This document shows, piece by piece, positions 34,501-43,074 of a DNA stretch of 64,000 nt (position 1 is the first letter of the stretch; each line of letters begins with the position of its first letter). The position numbers and the translations under genes were made by a program. The stretch lies in contig CBDFIU010000005.1 in NCBI GenBank assembly GCA_965248235.1, positions 744,001 to 808,000 on the forward strand. Direction: 5' to 3'. Below the pieces are notes generated by a model that was not told the DNA's origin, did not search any database, and was given only the letters and a program-made list of their open reading frames with translations. The DNA is from UBA6623 sp965248235 (GTDB lineage: Bacteria > Acidobacteriota > Terriglobia > Bryobacterales > UBA6623).

Positions 34501-35763
34501 ATGTCTTCGTTCAATACCGCTCTGCTTCGCACACAATTTCCCGCTCTGGCGCAGTCCGTCAAGGGTCAGCCCGCGGTTTTTCTCGATGCTCCGGGGGGGA
34601 CGCAAGTGCCTCAACGCGTTATTAACGCCGTGTCGGAATACCTGGCTTTTTCGAACGCCAACACCCACGGCGCATTCGCGACCAGCTTGCGAACCGAAAA
34701 AATGCTCGTCGAGGCCCACAACGCGGCGGCGGATTTGCTGGGCTGCGCCCCGGATGAGACGGCGTTCGGGCCCAATATGACCTCGCTGACATTCGCCGTC
34801 AGCCGGGCGATCGGCCGCGAGATCGAGGCCGGGGACGAGATTATCGTCACCGACCTCGACCATGACGCCAACGTCGCTCCCTGGCGGGCCCTGGAAGAAT
34901 GCGGCGCGACGGTGCGAACGGCGCCCGTCAACCGCGAAGATTGCACGCTCGACACGGCGGCGCTGCTCGATCTCCTCAACCCGAAAACGAAGCTGGTCGC
35001 CGTCGGGATGGCTTCCAACTCGGTCGGTTCCCTCAACGACGTTCAACGCATCACCAGCGCCGCCCACGAAGTCGGCGCGTGGGTCTATGTTGACGCGGTC
35101 CACTACGCACCGCACGGTCCGATCGATGCGCGGGCCCTGGATTGCGATTTTTTGGCCTGTTCGGCATACAAGTTTTTCGGGCCGCATGTGGGCTTGGTTT
35201 ACGGCAAGAGGGAGCACATGCAACGGCTGCGCCCCTACAAGGTGAGGCCCGCGCCGGACGAAATCCCGGACTGTTGGGAAACCGGCACGCAGAACCACGA
35301 AGGACTGGCGGGGCTCATCGCGGCGGTCGATTATTTGGCGGATGTCGGGCGGCGTTTCGGAGATGTTGAGGGCGCGCCGGCCGGTATTGCCGAGCGGCGT
35401 GGTCTTATCCTGGCGGCCATGGAGGCGATTCGGCGATACGAGAGCGGTTTGGCGCGGCGACTGATCAAGGGGTTGCTCGCGATCGACGGTTTAACGTTCT
35501 ACGGGATTAGGGATTTCAAGAAGTTTGACCAGCGAGTGCCGACGGTATCGATACGCATGGAAGGCCATCCTCCGCGCGAGACGGCGGAATGGCTGGGTCG
35601 AGAAGGTTTCTTTGTGTGGGACGGCAACTATTACGCGCTCGGCCTGAGCGAACGGCTGGGAGTGGAAGCGACCGGCGGAATGGTCCGAATTGGTTTGGCG
35701 CATTACAACACGGTCGAGGAAGTGGATCGGCTGTTGAAGGCTTTGGCGACGCTCCAGGCTTGA
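34501..35763 (+). CDS. Cysteine desulfurase-like class V aminotransferase
   Basis: A 420-residue PLP enzyme. ATG 34501 gives the family start (LLRTQFPAL..PAVFLDAPGGTQVP). SNANTHGAF, DLDHDANVAPWRALEE, VYVDAVHYAPHGPIDARAL and the PLP Lys in ACSAYKFFGPHVGLVYGK are visible, and TGTQNHEGLAG follows. This matches the subfamily annotated as cysteine desulfurase-like (TIGR01976), whose substrate is not established. An extended frame runs upstream but lacks similarity. TACAAT at 34438-34443 is a possible -10. Confidence 0.9.
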   Translation: MSSFNTALLRTQFPALAQSVKGQPAVFLDAPGGTQVPQRVINAVSEYLAFSNANTHGAFATSLRTEKMLVEAHNAAADLLGCAPDETAFGPNMTSLTFAVSRAIGREIEAGDEIIVTDLDHDANVAPWRALEECGATVRTAPVNREDCTLDTAALLDLLNPKTKLVAVGMASNSVGSLNDVQRITSAAHEVGAWVYVDAVHYAPHGPIDARALDCDFLACSAYKFFGPHVGLVYGKREHMQRLRPYKVRPAPDEIPDCWETGTQNHEGLAGLIAAVDYLADVGRRFGDVEGAPAGIAERRGLILAAMEAIRRYESGLARRLIKGLLAIDGLTFYGIRDFKKFDQRVPTVSIRMEGHPPRETAEWLGREGFFVWDGNYYALGLSERLGVEATGGMVRIGLAHYNTVEEVDRLLKALATLQA

Positions 35764-35884
35764 GTTTCCCCGGGGACCCCGGCGAGCAACACGGAGGCCG
35801 AAAAGGCCGCCGCGGCGGGCCGATGTCGCGGCGGCGGGCGTCTGTCGGGCCCTATGCTAGGCTGGCTACAGGGGCATTACTCCA

Positions 35885-37555
35885 CTGACAGATCAGAAAT
35901 TGCAAATCATTCCGCTCGGAGGGCTGGGCGAGTTCGGCATGAACATGATGGCCCTGCGATGCGGCGACGATATTATCGTCATCGACGCCGGATCGTTATT
36001 TCCCGGCGTGGAATTGTTGGGCGTCGACCTGGTTGTCCCCGACATCACGTTCCTGGTCGACAACCGCGAGCACGTTCGCGGACTGGTTCTCACCCACGGC
36101 CAAGAAGATCACATCGGCGCGACGCCGTATGTCTTGTCGCAACTCAACTTGCCGATCTATACCATGCGCTTCACCGAAGCGCTGGTGAAGCGTAAGCTCA
36201 AGGAACACGATCTCGATCAAGCGCCGACGATTCACACCGTCGAGGCGGGCGCAAAGGTGACGCTCGGCTGTTTTGAGATCGAGTTCATTCAAGTCACCCA
36301 CAGCATTCCCAACGCCTCGGCGTTGGCGATCAAGACCCCTCTGGGGATTGTCGTTCATACGGCGGATTTCAAGATTGATCCGACGCCGCTCGACGGCCGG
36401 TTGTTCGATCTGCACGCTCTGGCCGATTACGGCAAGCGGGGCGTGTTGCTGTTGCTGGCCGATTCGACCAACGTGGACCGTCCGGGCTTCACGCCGTCGG
36501 AGCGAGCGGTGCGGCCGCGTCTGGAAGCCATCTTCCATCACGCGCCGAACTCGCTTTACTTCAGTTGCTTTTCCTCGTCGATTCATCGGGTGCAGCAGAT
36601 ACTCGATTTGTCGGCCCAGACGGGACGCAAAGTCGCCTTCGTGGGGCGAAGCATTTCCGAGGTCAGCAGCTTGGCGCATGACCTGGCGCTGCTCGATGTG
36701 CCGGATGGGTTGTTAGTGCATCCCGGCGACATCGGCAAGCTGCCGCGCTCACAGCGCACGATGATTATTTCGGGCAGTCAGGGAGAGCCGCTCTCGGCGC
36801 TTTCGCGCGCCGCGGTCGGCAAACATCGGCACGCCGAGATCGATACCGGGGACACGGTCGTACTCAGCACACGGCTGATTCCGGGCAACGAAAAGGCGAT
36901 TTACCGCATGGTGGATCACTTGGCGCGCCGGGGAGCCGAGGTGCTTTACGGACCAATGACCCCCCCGGTGCATGTATCGGGCCATGCGAGCGAGGAAGAG
37001 CTGAAGCTGGTTCTCAACTTGCTGCGGCCGAAGTATTTCGTGCCGGTGCACGGCGAATACCGACAGCTTTCGCGTCACTTGCAATTGGCCGAGCACTTCA
37101 AGAGCTCCGGGCTGGAGGCGTCGTTCTTGGTGGAGAGCGGCGATGTGCTGGAAATCGACGCCGAGGGCGCGCGGCAGCGCGAATCGGTTCCGGTAGGCCG
37201 CGTGTGCATCGACTCGGGCACGGGCGACGAAATTCTCGAGGAGGTGGTGATTCGAGACCGCCGTCACCTCTCGGAGTTCGGCGTGGTGGTGCCGATCGTG
37301 GCCCTCAACCGCCATAGCGGGAAATTGGAAAGCGCCCCGGAGATCATCACCCGCGGCTTCGTGGTGGGAGAAGACAGCTCGGGGCTGCTCGACGGCGCCG
37401 CGGACGCTGTTTCCCGGACCATCGAGACTTCCTCCGAGGAAGAGAAGACCGATTGCGGCGTGATGGAAGAGAAGATTCGCGTCGATCTGCGTCGTTACAT
37501 CAAACGCAAGACCGATAGCCGCCCATTGATTGTCCCGGTGATCCTGGAAGTTTGA
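35885..37555 (+). CDS. rnj: Ribonuclease J with His-to-Gln change in the metal motif
   Basis: A ~556-residue metallo-beta-lactamase/beta-CASP ribonuclease. The conserved N-terminus TDQKLQIIPLGGLGEFGMN extends upstream of TTG 35900, so a non-ATG start is likely, such as CTG 35885 with AGGGG ten bases before. The signature normally HGHEDH reads THGQEDHIGA (codon CAA). Other ligands are intact: HSIPNA, HTADFKID, SGHASEEEL and PVHGEYRQL. The enzyme does 5'-to-3' exo and endo RNA decay and maturation. The Gln could change metal binding; alternatively this subfamily tolerates it. Confidence 0.92.
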   Translation: MTDQKLQIIPLGGLGEFGMNMMALRCGDDIIVIDAGSLFPGVELLGVDLVVPDITFLVDNREHVRGLVLTHGQEDHIGATPYVLSQLNLPIYTMRFTEALVKRKLKEHDLDQAPTIHTVEAGAKVTLGCFEIEFIQVTHSIPNASALAIKTPLGIVVHTADFKIDPTPLDGRLFDLHALADYGKRGVLLLLADSTNVDRPGFTPSERAVRPRLEAIFHHAPNSLYFSCFSSSIHRVQQILDLSAQTGRKVAFVGRSISEVSSLAHDLALLDVPDGLLVHPGDIGKLPRSQRTMIISGSQGEPLSALSRAAVGKHRHAEIDTGDTVVLSTRLIPGNEKAIYRMVDHLARRGAEVLYGPMTPPVHVSGHASEEELKLVLNLLRPKYFVPVHGEYRQLSRHLQLAEHFKSSGLEASFLVESGDVLEIDAEGARQRESVPVGRVCIDSGTGDEILEEVVIRDRRHLSEFGVVVPIVALNRHSGKLESAPEIITRGFVVGEDSSGLLDGAADAVSRTIETSSEEEKTDCGVMEEKIRVDLRRYIKRKTDSRPLIVPVILEV

Positions 37556-37594
37556 TTCGGCCTGATCGCCGGGCCTTCGCCCTTGGGCGAGCGG

Positions 37595-38244
37595 TCAACC
37601 CGGGGCGGCGCGAGACTTGCGCACCAAGGGCCGGGCGGGATTCCCGACGACGACCGCCCTGGCGGAGACATCTCGGGTGACGACGGCCCCGGCCCCGACG
37701 ATGGCGCCCTCTCCCACAAACAGCCCGGGGTTGACGACGGCTCCGGCTCCGATCGTCGCGCGGCGGCCGGCTCGAACACTACCGGTCAAAATGGCGCCCG
37801 GGAGGACTTGCGCATGGGCTTCGACGCGGCAATCGTGATCGACCAAGGCGCGGGTGTTGAGGCAAACGTTGTCCTCGATGAGGGTGCCGGGATTGACGAT
37901 GACGCCGGCGAGAACGGCGACGCCCCGACCTAGTTCCGCGTGCCGGGAGATCACAGCGGACGGGTGAACGAGGCAGGGCGCGGCGAGATGGGCCGCCAGT
38001 AGGTTTCTCGCGATCCGTTGTCACCGAAGGCGAGCGCAACGGCGGTGGCGCGGGTTTTCTCGGCGGCGACGGCCAACTCCGAAGTCGGGCCCAAGACCGG
38101 CAAGCCCAATACGCGGTCGCCCTGCTTGGCGGGATCGTCGTCGAGAAAGCCGACGGCGCGCCACTCGGCGAGTAGGTCGATCAGATCGGCGAGGACTTTG
38201 CCGTGGCCTCCGGCGCCGAGGATCAGGATGTTTTCGCGCGGCAT
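37595..38244 (-). pseudogene. PglD-type sugar O/N-acyltransferase with one frameshift
   Basis: The first part (38244 to ~38005) gives NILILGAGGHGKVLADLIDL and FLDDDPAKQGDRVLGLPVLG, the nucleotide-sugar binding domain. The second part, in another frame, gives HLAAPCLVHPSAVISRHAEL, then hexapeptide repeats (GVAVLAGVIVNPGTLIEDN, GAGAVVNPGLFVGEGAIVG) and VVGNPARPLV. The two join cleanly if one A is added to the AAA run near 38006-38009, making it GSRENLLAAHL. It is either a genuine recent inactivation, or a sequence error. It lies 22 bases downstream of the GT4-phosphoglycosyltransferase gene, its natural partner. Confidence 0.85.
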
Positions 38245-38266
38245 GGTTTATCCCCGTCAAGCATGG

Positions 38267-40087
38267 CTAAGAAGCGGCCTTGGCGGCGTCGCCTTCAAAG
38301 CGCGGCGCGGTCGCTTCGCCGGCTCTTGCAATGTCTTCACGGCGTAGGACGGCGATGACGGTAAGCCAAGCGATCTTGCGATCGAGGGTGGGCGAGGCGT
38401 TGCCGACATACCATTCGTCGCGGGCGAATTTCTCGTCCCAGCAAAGCGTGTCGCGGCCGCGCACCTGCGCCCAGCCCGTCAGCCCGGGCCGAACTTCGTG
38501 ACGCTTCATTTGTCTCGCGGTATAGAGGGGCAGGTATTCGGCCAACAGCGGCCGCGGGCCGACGAGGCTCATCTCTCCCTTGAGAACGTTCCAGAGCTGC
38601 GGCATTTCATCGAGGCTTGCAGCGCGCAGCCAACGACCGAGTGGCGTGAGCCTTCGGCCGTCGGGGCCGTCGCCGGGGGCCATCGTGCGGAACTTCAGCA
38701 GCTCGAAAACTTCACCGCCCCATCCGGCACGCTTCTGGCGAAATAGAATGGGTGAACCCATGCGAACTCGAACCACGATAGCGATCAGCAGCATCAGCGG
38801 CGATAGAAGCAAGAGCCCGCCCAGGGAGGCAACGATGTCTATCGTACGCTTGCCGCGGTAGGAATCGCGTCGGGGGCAGGTCCACGCGGGAACGCTCGCG
38901 GAGCCGGCGAGGGTTTCGCGGTAGAGCGAGATATAGCCCCGCGCCAGTCGATCGGGAGAGAAGGCGGCGCGGACACGTTCACGGGCGGCGCGGCCGATGC
39001 GGTTTGCGGCTTCCGAATCCGCGAGCAGACTCTCGACGGCGGTCGCCAAGGACGCGGCGTTCCGCTGGGGTACGAGAATACCGGTTTCGCCGTCAACAAC
39101 GGCATCGACCGAACCGGTGGCGCGGGCGGCTACGAGCGGTTTGCCGGCCGCCGCGGCTTCGAGAGCCACGGTCGGGAAGCCCTCCCGATAGCTGGGAAGC
39201 ACGACGACATCCATCAATTCGTAATAGGGGACCGGGTCTTCGACAAAACCCGCGCGGATGACGGCGGGATCGTCTTCGCCGGCCTGTCGGGTTCTGCCGG
39301 GAATCTCCCGCGGCCGCTCGTACTCGCCGACGAGCAAGAGCTTGAGGCGGGGCCGTTTCCTCCGTAGGATGTCGAAAGCGTCGATCAGCTCGGCGATTCC
39401 CTTGTCCCGCGTGATGCGCCCGACGAACCCGACGACCTCATGCCCGGAAGCGATGCCGAGCCGCTCACGCAGCCGACGAACCGTGAGCGCTTTTTTGGGG
39501 TCCGCGAGAAACGGCGCCATGTCGATACCCTTGGCGCTGCCCTCCGCGATGAGCACGGTCTTCTCCTCGGCGACGACGCCGAGCGTAACGGCGCGTTCCC
39601 GCAGGCTTTCACTGACGGCGATCACGCGGTGCGCTAAGCGGCAGGCCAGCCACTCGGCCGCGACGAGCAACCGGCGGCCTGCTCCCGTTGCGGTTTCCAG
39701 ACGCAAGCCGTGAAGCGTGTAAAAACGGTGCGGCACGCCGGCGACCCACGCGGCCAGGCCGCCGAGAAGCCCGGCTTTCGGCGTTCCAACGTGGCAAATC
39801 GTCGGACCTAAGTCCCGCAGCAGCCGCCACAGCCTCCAAACCGAGACGAGGTCGGCGAGTGGCGCGACGTGCCGAGCCATCGGGACGGCCCGCGCCTCGA
39901 CGCCGTCGCGTTCGGCCGCGCGGCACAGGGCGGCGCCGGGCGACGAAACGACCGTGACGCGGAAACCGGCTTGGCGAAACCGCCGAAGTTGGCCCTCGAG
40001 CATGGCCGGCACGGCCATCGGCGAAGTGACAATGTGAACCAAATGGGGGTGGTCGTCGCCGCTGGGTGGTTTTTTCTGGCGGTTCAT
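38267..40087 (-). CDS. Bifunctional GT4 glycosyltransferase fused to a phosphoglycosyl transferase
   Basis: A 606-residue fusion. Residues ~15-385 form a GT4 GT-B glycosyltransferase (YTLHGLRLETATGAGRR, VGFVGRITRDKGIAELIDAF, LPSYREGFPTVALEAAAAGK). Residues ~405-595 form a monotopic bacterial sugar transferase: KRTIDIVASLGGLLLLSPLM (re-entrant helix), ELLKFRTMAPGD, SLDEMPQLWNVLKGEMSLVG, PRPLLAEYLPLY and RPGLTGWAQVRGRD. The second part moves a sugar phosphate onto undecaprenyl phosphate, and the first adds the next sugar, so two consecutive glycan steps are joined. It sits with the acyltransferase gene downstream. Confidence 0.93.
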   Translation of the reverse strand: MNRQKKPPSGDDHPHLVHIVTSPMAVPAMLEGQLRRFRQAGFRVTVVSSPGAALCRAAERDGVEARAVPMARHVAPLADLVSVWRLWRLLRDLGPTICHVGTPKAGLLGGLAAWVAGVPHRFYTLHGLRLETATGAGRRLLVAAEWLACRLAHRVIAVSESLRERAVTLGVVAEEKTVLIAEGSAKGIDMAPFLADPKKALTVRRLRERLGIASGHEVVGFVGRITRDKGIAELIDAFDILRRKRPRLKLLLVGEYERPREIPGRTRQAGEDDPAVIRAGFVEDPVPYYELMDVVVLPSYREGFPTVALEAAAAGKPLVAARATGSVDAVVDGETGILVPQRNAASLATAVESLLADSEAANRIGRAARERVRAAFSPDRLARGYISLYRETLAGSASVPAWTCPRRDSYRGKRTIDIVASLGGLLLLSPLMLLIAIVVRVRMGSPILFRQKRAGWGGEVFELLKFRTMAPGDGPDGRRLTPLGRWLRAASLDEMPQLWNVLKGEMSLVGPRPLLAEYLPLYTARQMKRHEVRPGLTGWAQVRGRDTLCWDEKFARDEWYVGNASPTLDRKIAWLTVIAVLRREDIARAGEATAPRFEGDAAKAAS

Positions 40088-40236
40088 GGGGGCGACGCGG
40101 CGCCCTCTCGGGGGGGGCGCGGCGCGCGGCGGTCGGACGTTGGGCGTGACCGACCGGCGCTTGTATCAATCGGGTTGTTGGGGAGTTGACTTTAGTCCGC
40201 GTTTCTCGTCGGCCGGCCGACGCCCAAACAGGGTGC

Positions 40237-40264
40237 TTGCCGCCGAAGGGGCCCGCAGTATAAT
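40237..40264 (+). promoter_or_regulatory. Promoter of the PpiD-like gene
   Basis: TTGCCG at 40237-40242 and a perfect TATAAT at 40259-40264 are 16 bases apart. The predicted start of transcription, about 40271, is only three bases before the ATG at 40274, and no ribosome site precedes this ATG, so the message is probably leaderless or nearly so. Confidence 0.55.
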
Positions 40265-40273
40265 AATTTCAAG

Positions 40274-42217
40274 ATGTTTAATCTGTTCCGAAGCCAAAAA
40301 CAAGCCGTAAAAATCTTCCTTGGCGGGATGCTGTCTCTGGTCGCGGTTTCGATGGTCATTACCTTGATTCCCGGTAGTTGGAGTGCCGCGGCCGACGCCA
40401 ACCAGAACGTCTTGGCCGAGGTCGGCGACAACACGCTGTGGTGGCTTTCCGGCGCCCACGAGTTGACGATCAACGACATCCAGCAGGCGATGAGCGGGCA
40501 AACGACGAATCTCCAAGCCCGCGGCGTTTTGGCGCAACAGACCCTCGACAGCGAGCTCACAACTCTCATTCTGATGAAGGAGGCGGAGGAGCTGGGCCTC
40601 GGGGCGAACGAACAGGAACTGGCCGATTGGCTCAAACAGCAGATGCCTTTTTTGTTCATCGACGGCGTGTTCCAGCCCGATCAGTACCGGATTTTCGTGA
40701 CGCAACGATTCCGCAAGACGATTCCACGATTCGAAGAGGAAGTCCGCCGTTCCTTGATCGTGGATGTACGGCTGCGGCGAATGGTGGTGGACGGTATTAC
40801 GGTTGGCGAAGAGGAACTCAAGGACATCTACCGCCGGAAAAACGAAAAGACAAAGCTGCGGTTTCTTAAGATTCGGGCCGAGGATTTCCGCGCCCAAGCC
40901 AAGCCCGACGAAGAAGCCCTCAAAGCGTTCTACGAAGAGCGCAAGCTGCAATACACGATCCCGGAGTCACGCGCCGTCAAGCTGATGACGATCGACACCG
41001 CCGACCTGCCCGAGATCGTCACCGACGAGCAGGAAGTCGAACGCTACTATCGACAAAACCGTCAACGGTACCGGGTGGATGAAAGCATTCGCGCCAGTCA
41101 TATCTTGTTTATGACCGAAGAGAAGAGCGACGAGGAAAAGACGGCGCTCAAACAGAAAGCCGAGGAAGTGCGTAAGGAGCTGCAAGGCGGAGCGGATTTC
41201 GCCACTTTGGCCAAGGAACATTCCGACGACACGGGGACGGTCGACAAGGGTGGTGATCTGGGCTGGGTCACTCGCGGCCAAATGGTGCCGAACTTCGAAA
41301 AAGCTTCGTTTGCGCTGGCGGCGGGAGTCCTGAGCGAGGTCATCAGCACCGAGTACGGCTACCACGTCATCAAGGTTCACGAGCGACAAGGAGCCCACGC
41401 GCAGTCGCTCGATGAAGTCCGTGAAGAAGTGCAGCGCGAGCTGGTCCAAGATCGCGAGTACAACGCCCGCATGAAATACGTCGATGCGGCCATCGCGGCG
41501 GCGCGGGCGGCGGGTAGAGACCTCGAAGCGGCGGCGGGGCCTTTGAACCTCGAGGTGGCGACGCTGCCGAAAGTCGTTCGACGGAACCCTCCGGCTGCAT
41601 TCCGGGAGTTTCGGACTTTGACGGCTTCGTTGTTCGCCGCCGATGACGGCGAGGTCGTGACCGCGACGTTGGGGGACAAGACGGCGATTGCGGTGGTGAC
41701 CGAAATTGTTCTCGAGCGCCAGGCTGAGTTCGACGAAGTGCGCGGGCGAGTAGAAGGTCAATACGTCGCCGAGGAGTCGCAACGGCTCTCGGAAGAGCGC
41801 GCCAAGGAAGTGGCCGCGGCGGCGAGCAAGGACGGCCTGGAAGAGGCGGCGCGGAGTTTTCGACTGAAGCCGGAAACGAGCGACTTGGTGCGCCGCGCCG
41901 ATTCGGCGCCGAACTTGGGATCCATCGGAGCCTTGGGCGAGGAGGCTTTCGGCTCGAAGACCGGCAAGGCGGTCGGGCCGGTTCGTTCCGGTAACGAGTG
42001 GGCCGTTTACGAGGTGGTCGAACGCCAAGAGGCCGAGATGATCGGATTTGTCGACGTTCGCGACGATCTATTCGAACAAGAGAAAACGCGGCGTCAACAA
42101 CAGGCTTTTGAGATCTACCGCGAAGAAGTCCGGCAAAGATTTGAGCGGGCCGGGCGGGTGCGGCGCTATCCAGCCAATATCCAACGGTACGTCGGCCAAC
42201 TTTCCCGCGGCGGGTAG
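40274..42217 (+). CDS. PpiD/SurA-like peptidyl-prolyl isomerase, membrane-anchored
   Basis: A 647-residue protein. An N-terminal span (FLGGMLSLVAVSMVITLIPG) anchors it in the inner membrane with the rest periplasmic. SurA_N-type helices (~30-230) are followed by a PpiC domain at ~270-380: IRASHILFMTEEKSDEE, GADFATLAKEHSDDTGTVDK, GGDLGWVTRGQMVPNFEKAS and GYHVIKVHERQ. The C-terminal ~250 residues are helical with a second, degenerate parvulin-like part. It assists folding of exported proteins at the membrane. Confidence 0.92.
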   Translation: MFNLFRSQKQAVKIFLGGMLSLVAVSMVITLIPGSWSAAADANQNVLAEVGDNTLWWLSGAHELTINDIQQAMSGQTTNLQARGVLAQQTLDSELTTLILMKEAEELGLGANEQELADWLKQQMPFLFIDGVFQPDQYRIFVTQRFRKTIPRFEEEVRRSLIVDVRLRRMVVDGITVGEEELKDIYRRKNEKTKLRFLKIRAEDFRAQAKPDEEALKAFYEERKLQYTIPESRAVKLMTIDTADLPEIVTDEQEVERYYRQNRQRYRVDESIRASHILFMTEEKSDEEKTALKQKAEEVRKELQGGADFATLAKEHSDDTGTVDKGGDLGWVTRGQMVPNFEKASFALAAGVLSEVISTEYGYHVIKVHERQGAHAQSLDEVREEVQRELVQDREYNARMKYVDAAIAAARAAGRDLEAAAGPLNLEVATLPKVVRRNPPAAFREFRTLTASLFAADDGEVVTATLGDKTAIAVVTEIVLERQAEFDEVRGRVEGQYVAEESQRLSEERAKEVAAAASKDGLEEAARSFRLKPETSDLVRRADSAPNLGSIGALGEEAFGSKTGKAVGPVRSGNEWAVYEVVERQEAEMIGFVDVRDDLFEQEKTRRQQQAFEIYREEVRQRFERAGRVRRYPANIQRYVGQLSRGG

Positions 42218-42237
42218 AGCGGCGGCCGGCCCATGCG

Positions 42238-42924
42238 TCAATGCTGTTGGGCGATCGTGAAAATGGCCAGCTGAACGCGGTCGTTAATCTGCAGCTTGTC
42301 GAAGATATTCCTCAGATGATTGCGTACAGTCTGTTCACTGACGTGCAGGCGTTTCGCGATTTTCCGATAGCGAACACCCTGAGCGACGAGCGAGGAGATT
42401 TGCTTCTCCCTCGGGGTCAGGCAATCCCAGCCTACGGTCGGCTTAGGCGGCGGCCCGGCACGCTGCGAGCGACGCGCTCGCGGTAGGGTCGTGCGTTTCG
42501 CGGTGAGATCGGCGAACTGTGGGTCGACCCATTGTTCCCCGCTTCGGACGTGGCGAATCGCCTCGAGAAGCGATTCGGTGGCGGCTCTCTTGGAAACGAT
42601 GCCCTTGGCCCCGAGGTCCAAAGCCAGGGACAAGTCGACGCGGTCATCGCTGGCCGACAAGACCAGGGCATTGACCGAACTGCGAGTGCTCTTGAGTTGC
42701 CGCAACACCTCGTGGCCGTCGGTGTGCGGCATGGCCAGATCAAGCAGCAAGACGTCGGCTTTCATATTCTTGACCAGGTCGCAGAGACCAATGCCGTCGT
42801 TCGCTTCGCCGACAATTTCGAGGTCGGGCTCGTCTTTGAGAATGGTTTTGACGCCGGCCCGAAATAGCGCGTGGTCATCGGCAATCACGATGTGGATCAG
42901 CGGATTCTGATTGCGGGCGAGCAT
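42238..42924 (-). CDS. NarL/FixJ-type response regulator
   Basis: A 228-residue two-domain regulator. Receiver domain: acidic pocket ADDHALF (15-21), phospho-acceptor Asp62 in LLLDLAMPHTDG, Ser in VLSASDD and Lys in GIVSKRA. The C-terminal LuxR helix-turn-helix is LTPREKQISSLVAQGVRYRK followed by HVSEQTVRNHLRNIFDKLQI. It regulates transcription on phosphorylation; no histidine kinase is next to it. It is convergent with the PpiD gene and divergent from the aminotransferase. Confidence 0.94.
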   Translation of the reverse strand: MLARNQNPLIHIVIADDHALFRAGVKTILKDEPDLEIVGEANDGIGLCDLVKNMKADVLLLDLAMPHTDGHEVLRQLKSTRSSVNALVLSASDDRVDLSLALDLGAKGIVSKRAATESLLEAIRHVRSGEQWVDPQFADLTAKRTTLPRARRSQRAGPPPKPTVGWDCLTPREKQISSLVAQGVRYRKIAKRLHVSEQTVRNHLRNIFDKLQINDRVQLAIFTIAQQH

Positions 42925-43074
42925 GCTGAACTTCGGCTTCCGTTGGTCTTATCGGTTTCAAAAGATCGGCTCCGAGTTTTTTTGCGAATCCGGTATGGCC
43001 GGCGCGCATTTCCGCTCGCCCGACGGGTATAGAATGGGATACCATCGGGCGGTGATCCCGGCGCTGTCTTATCC

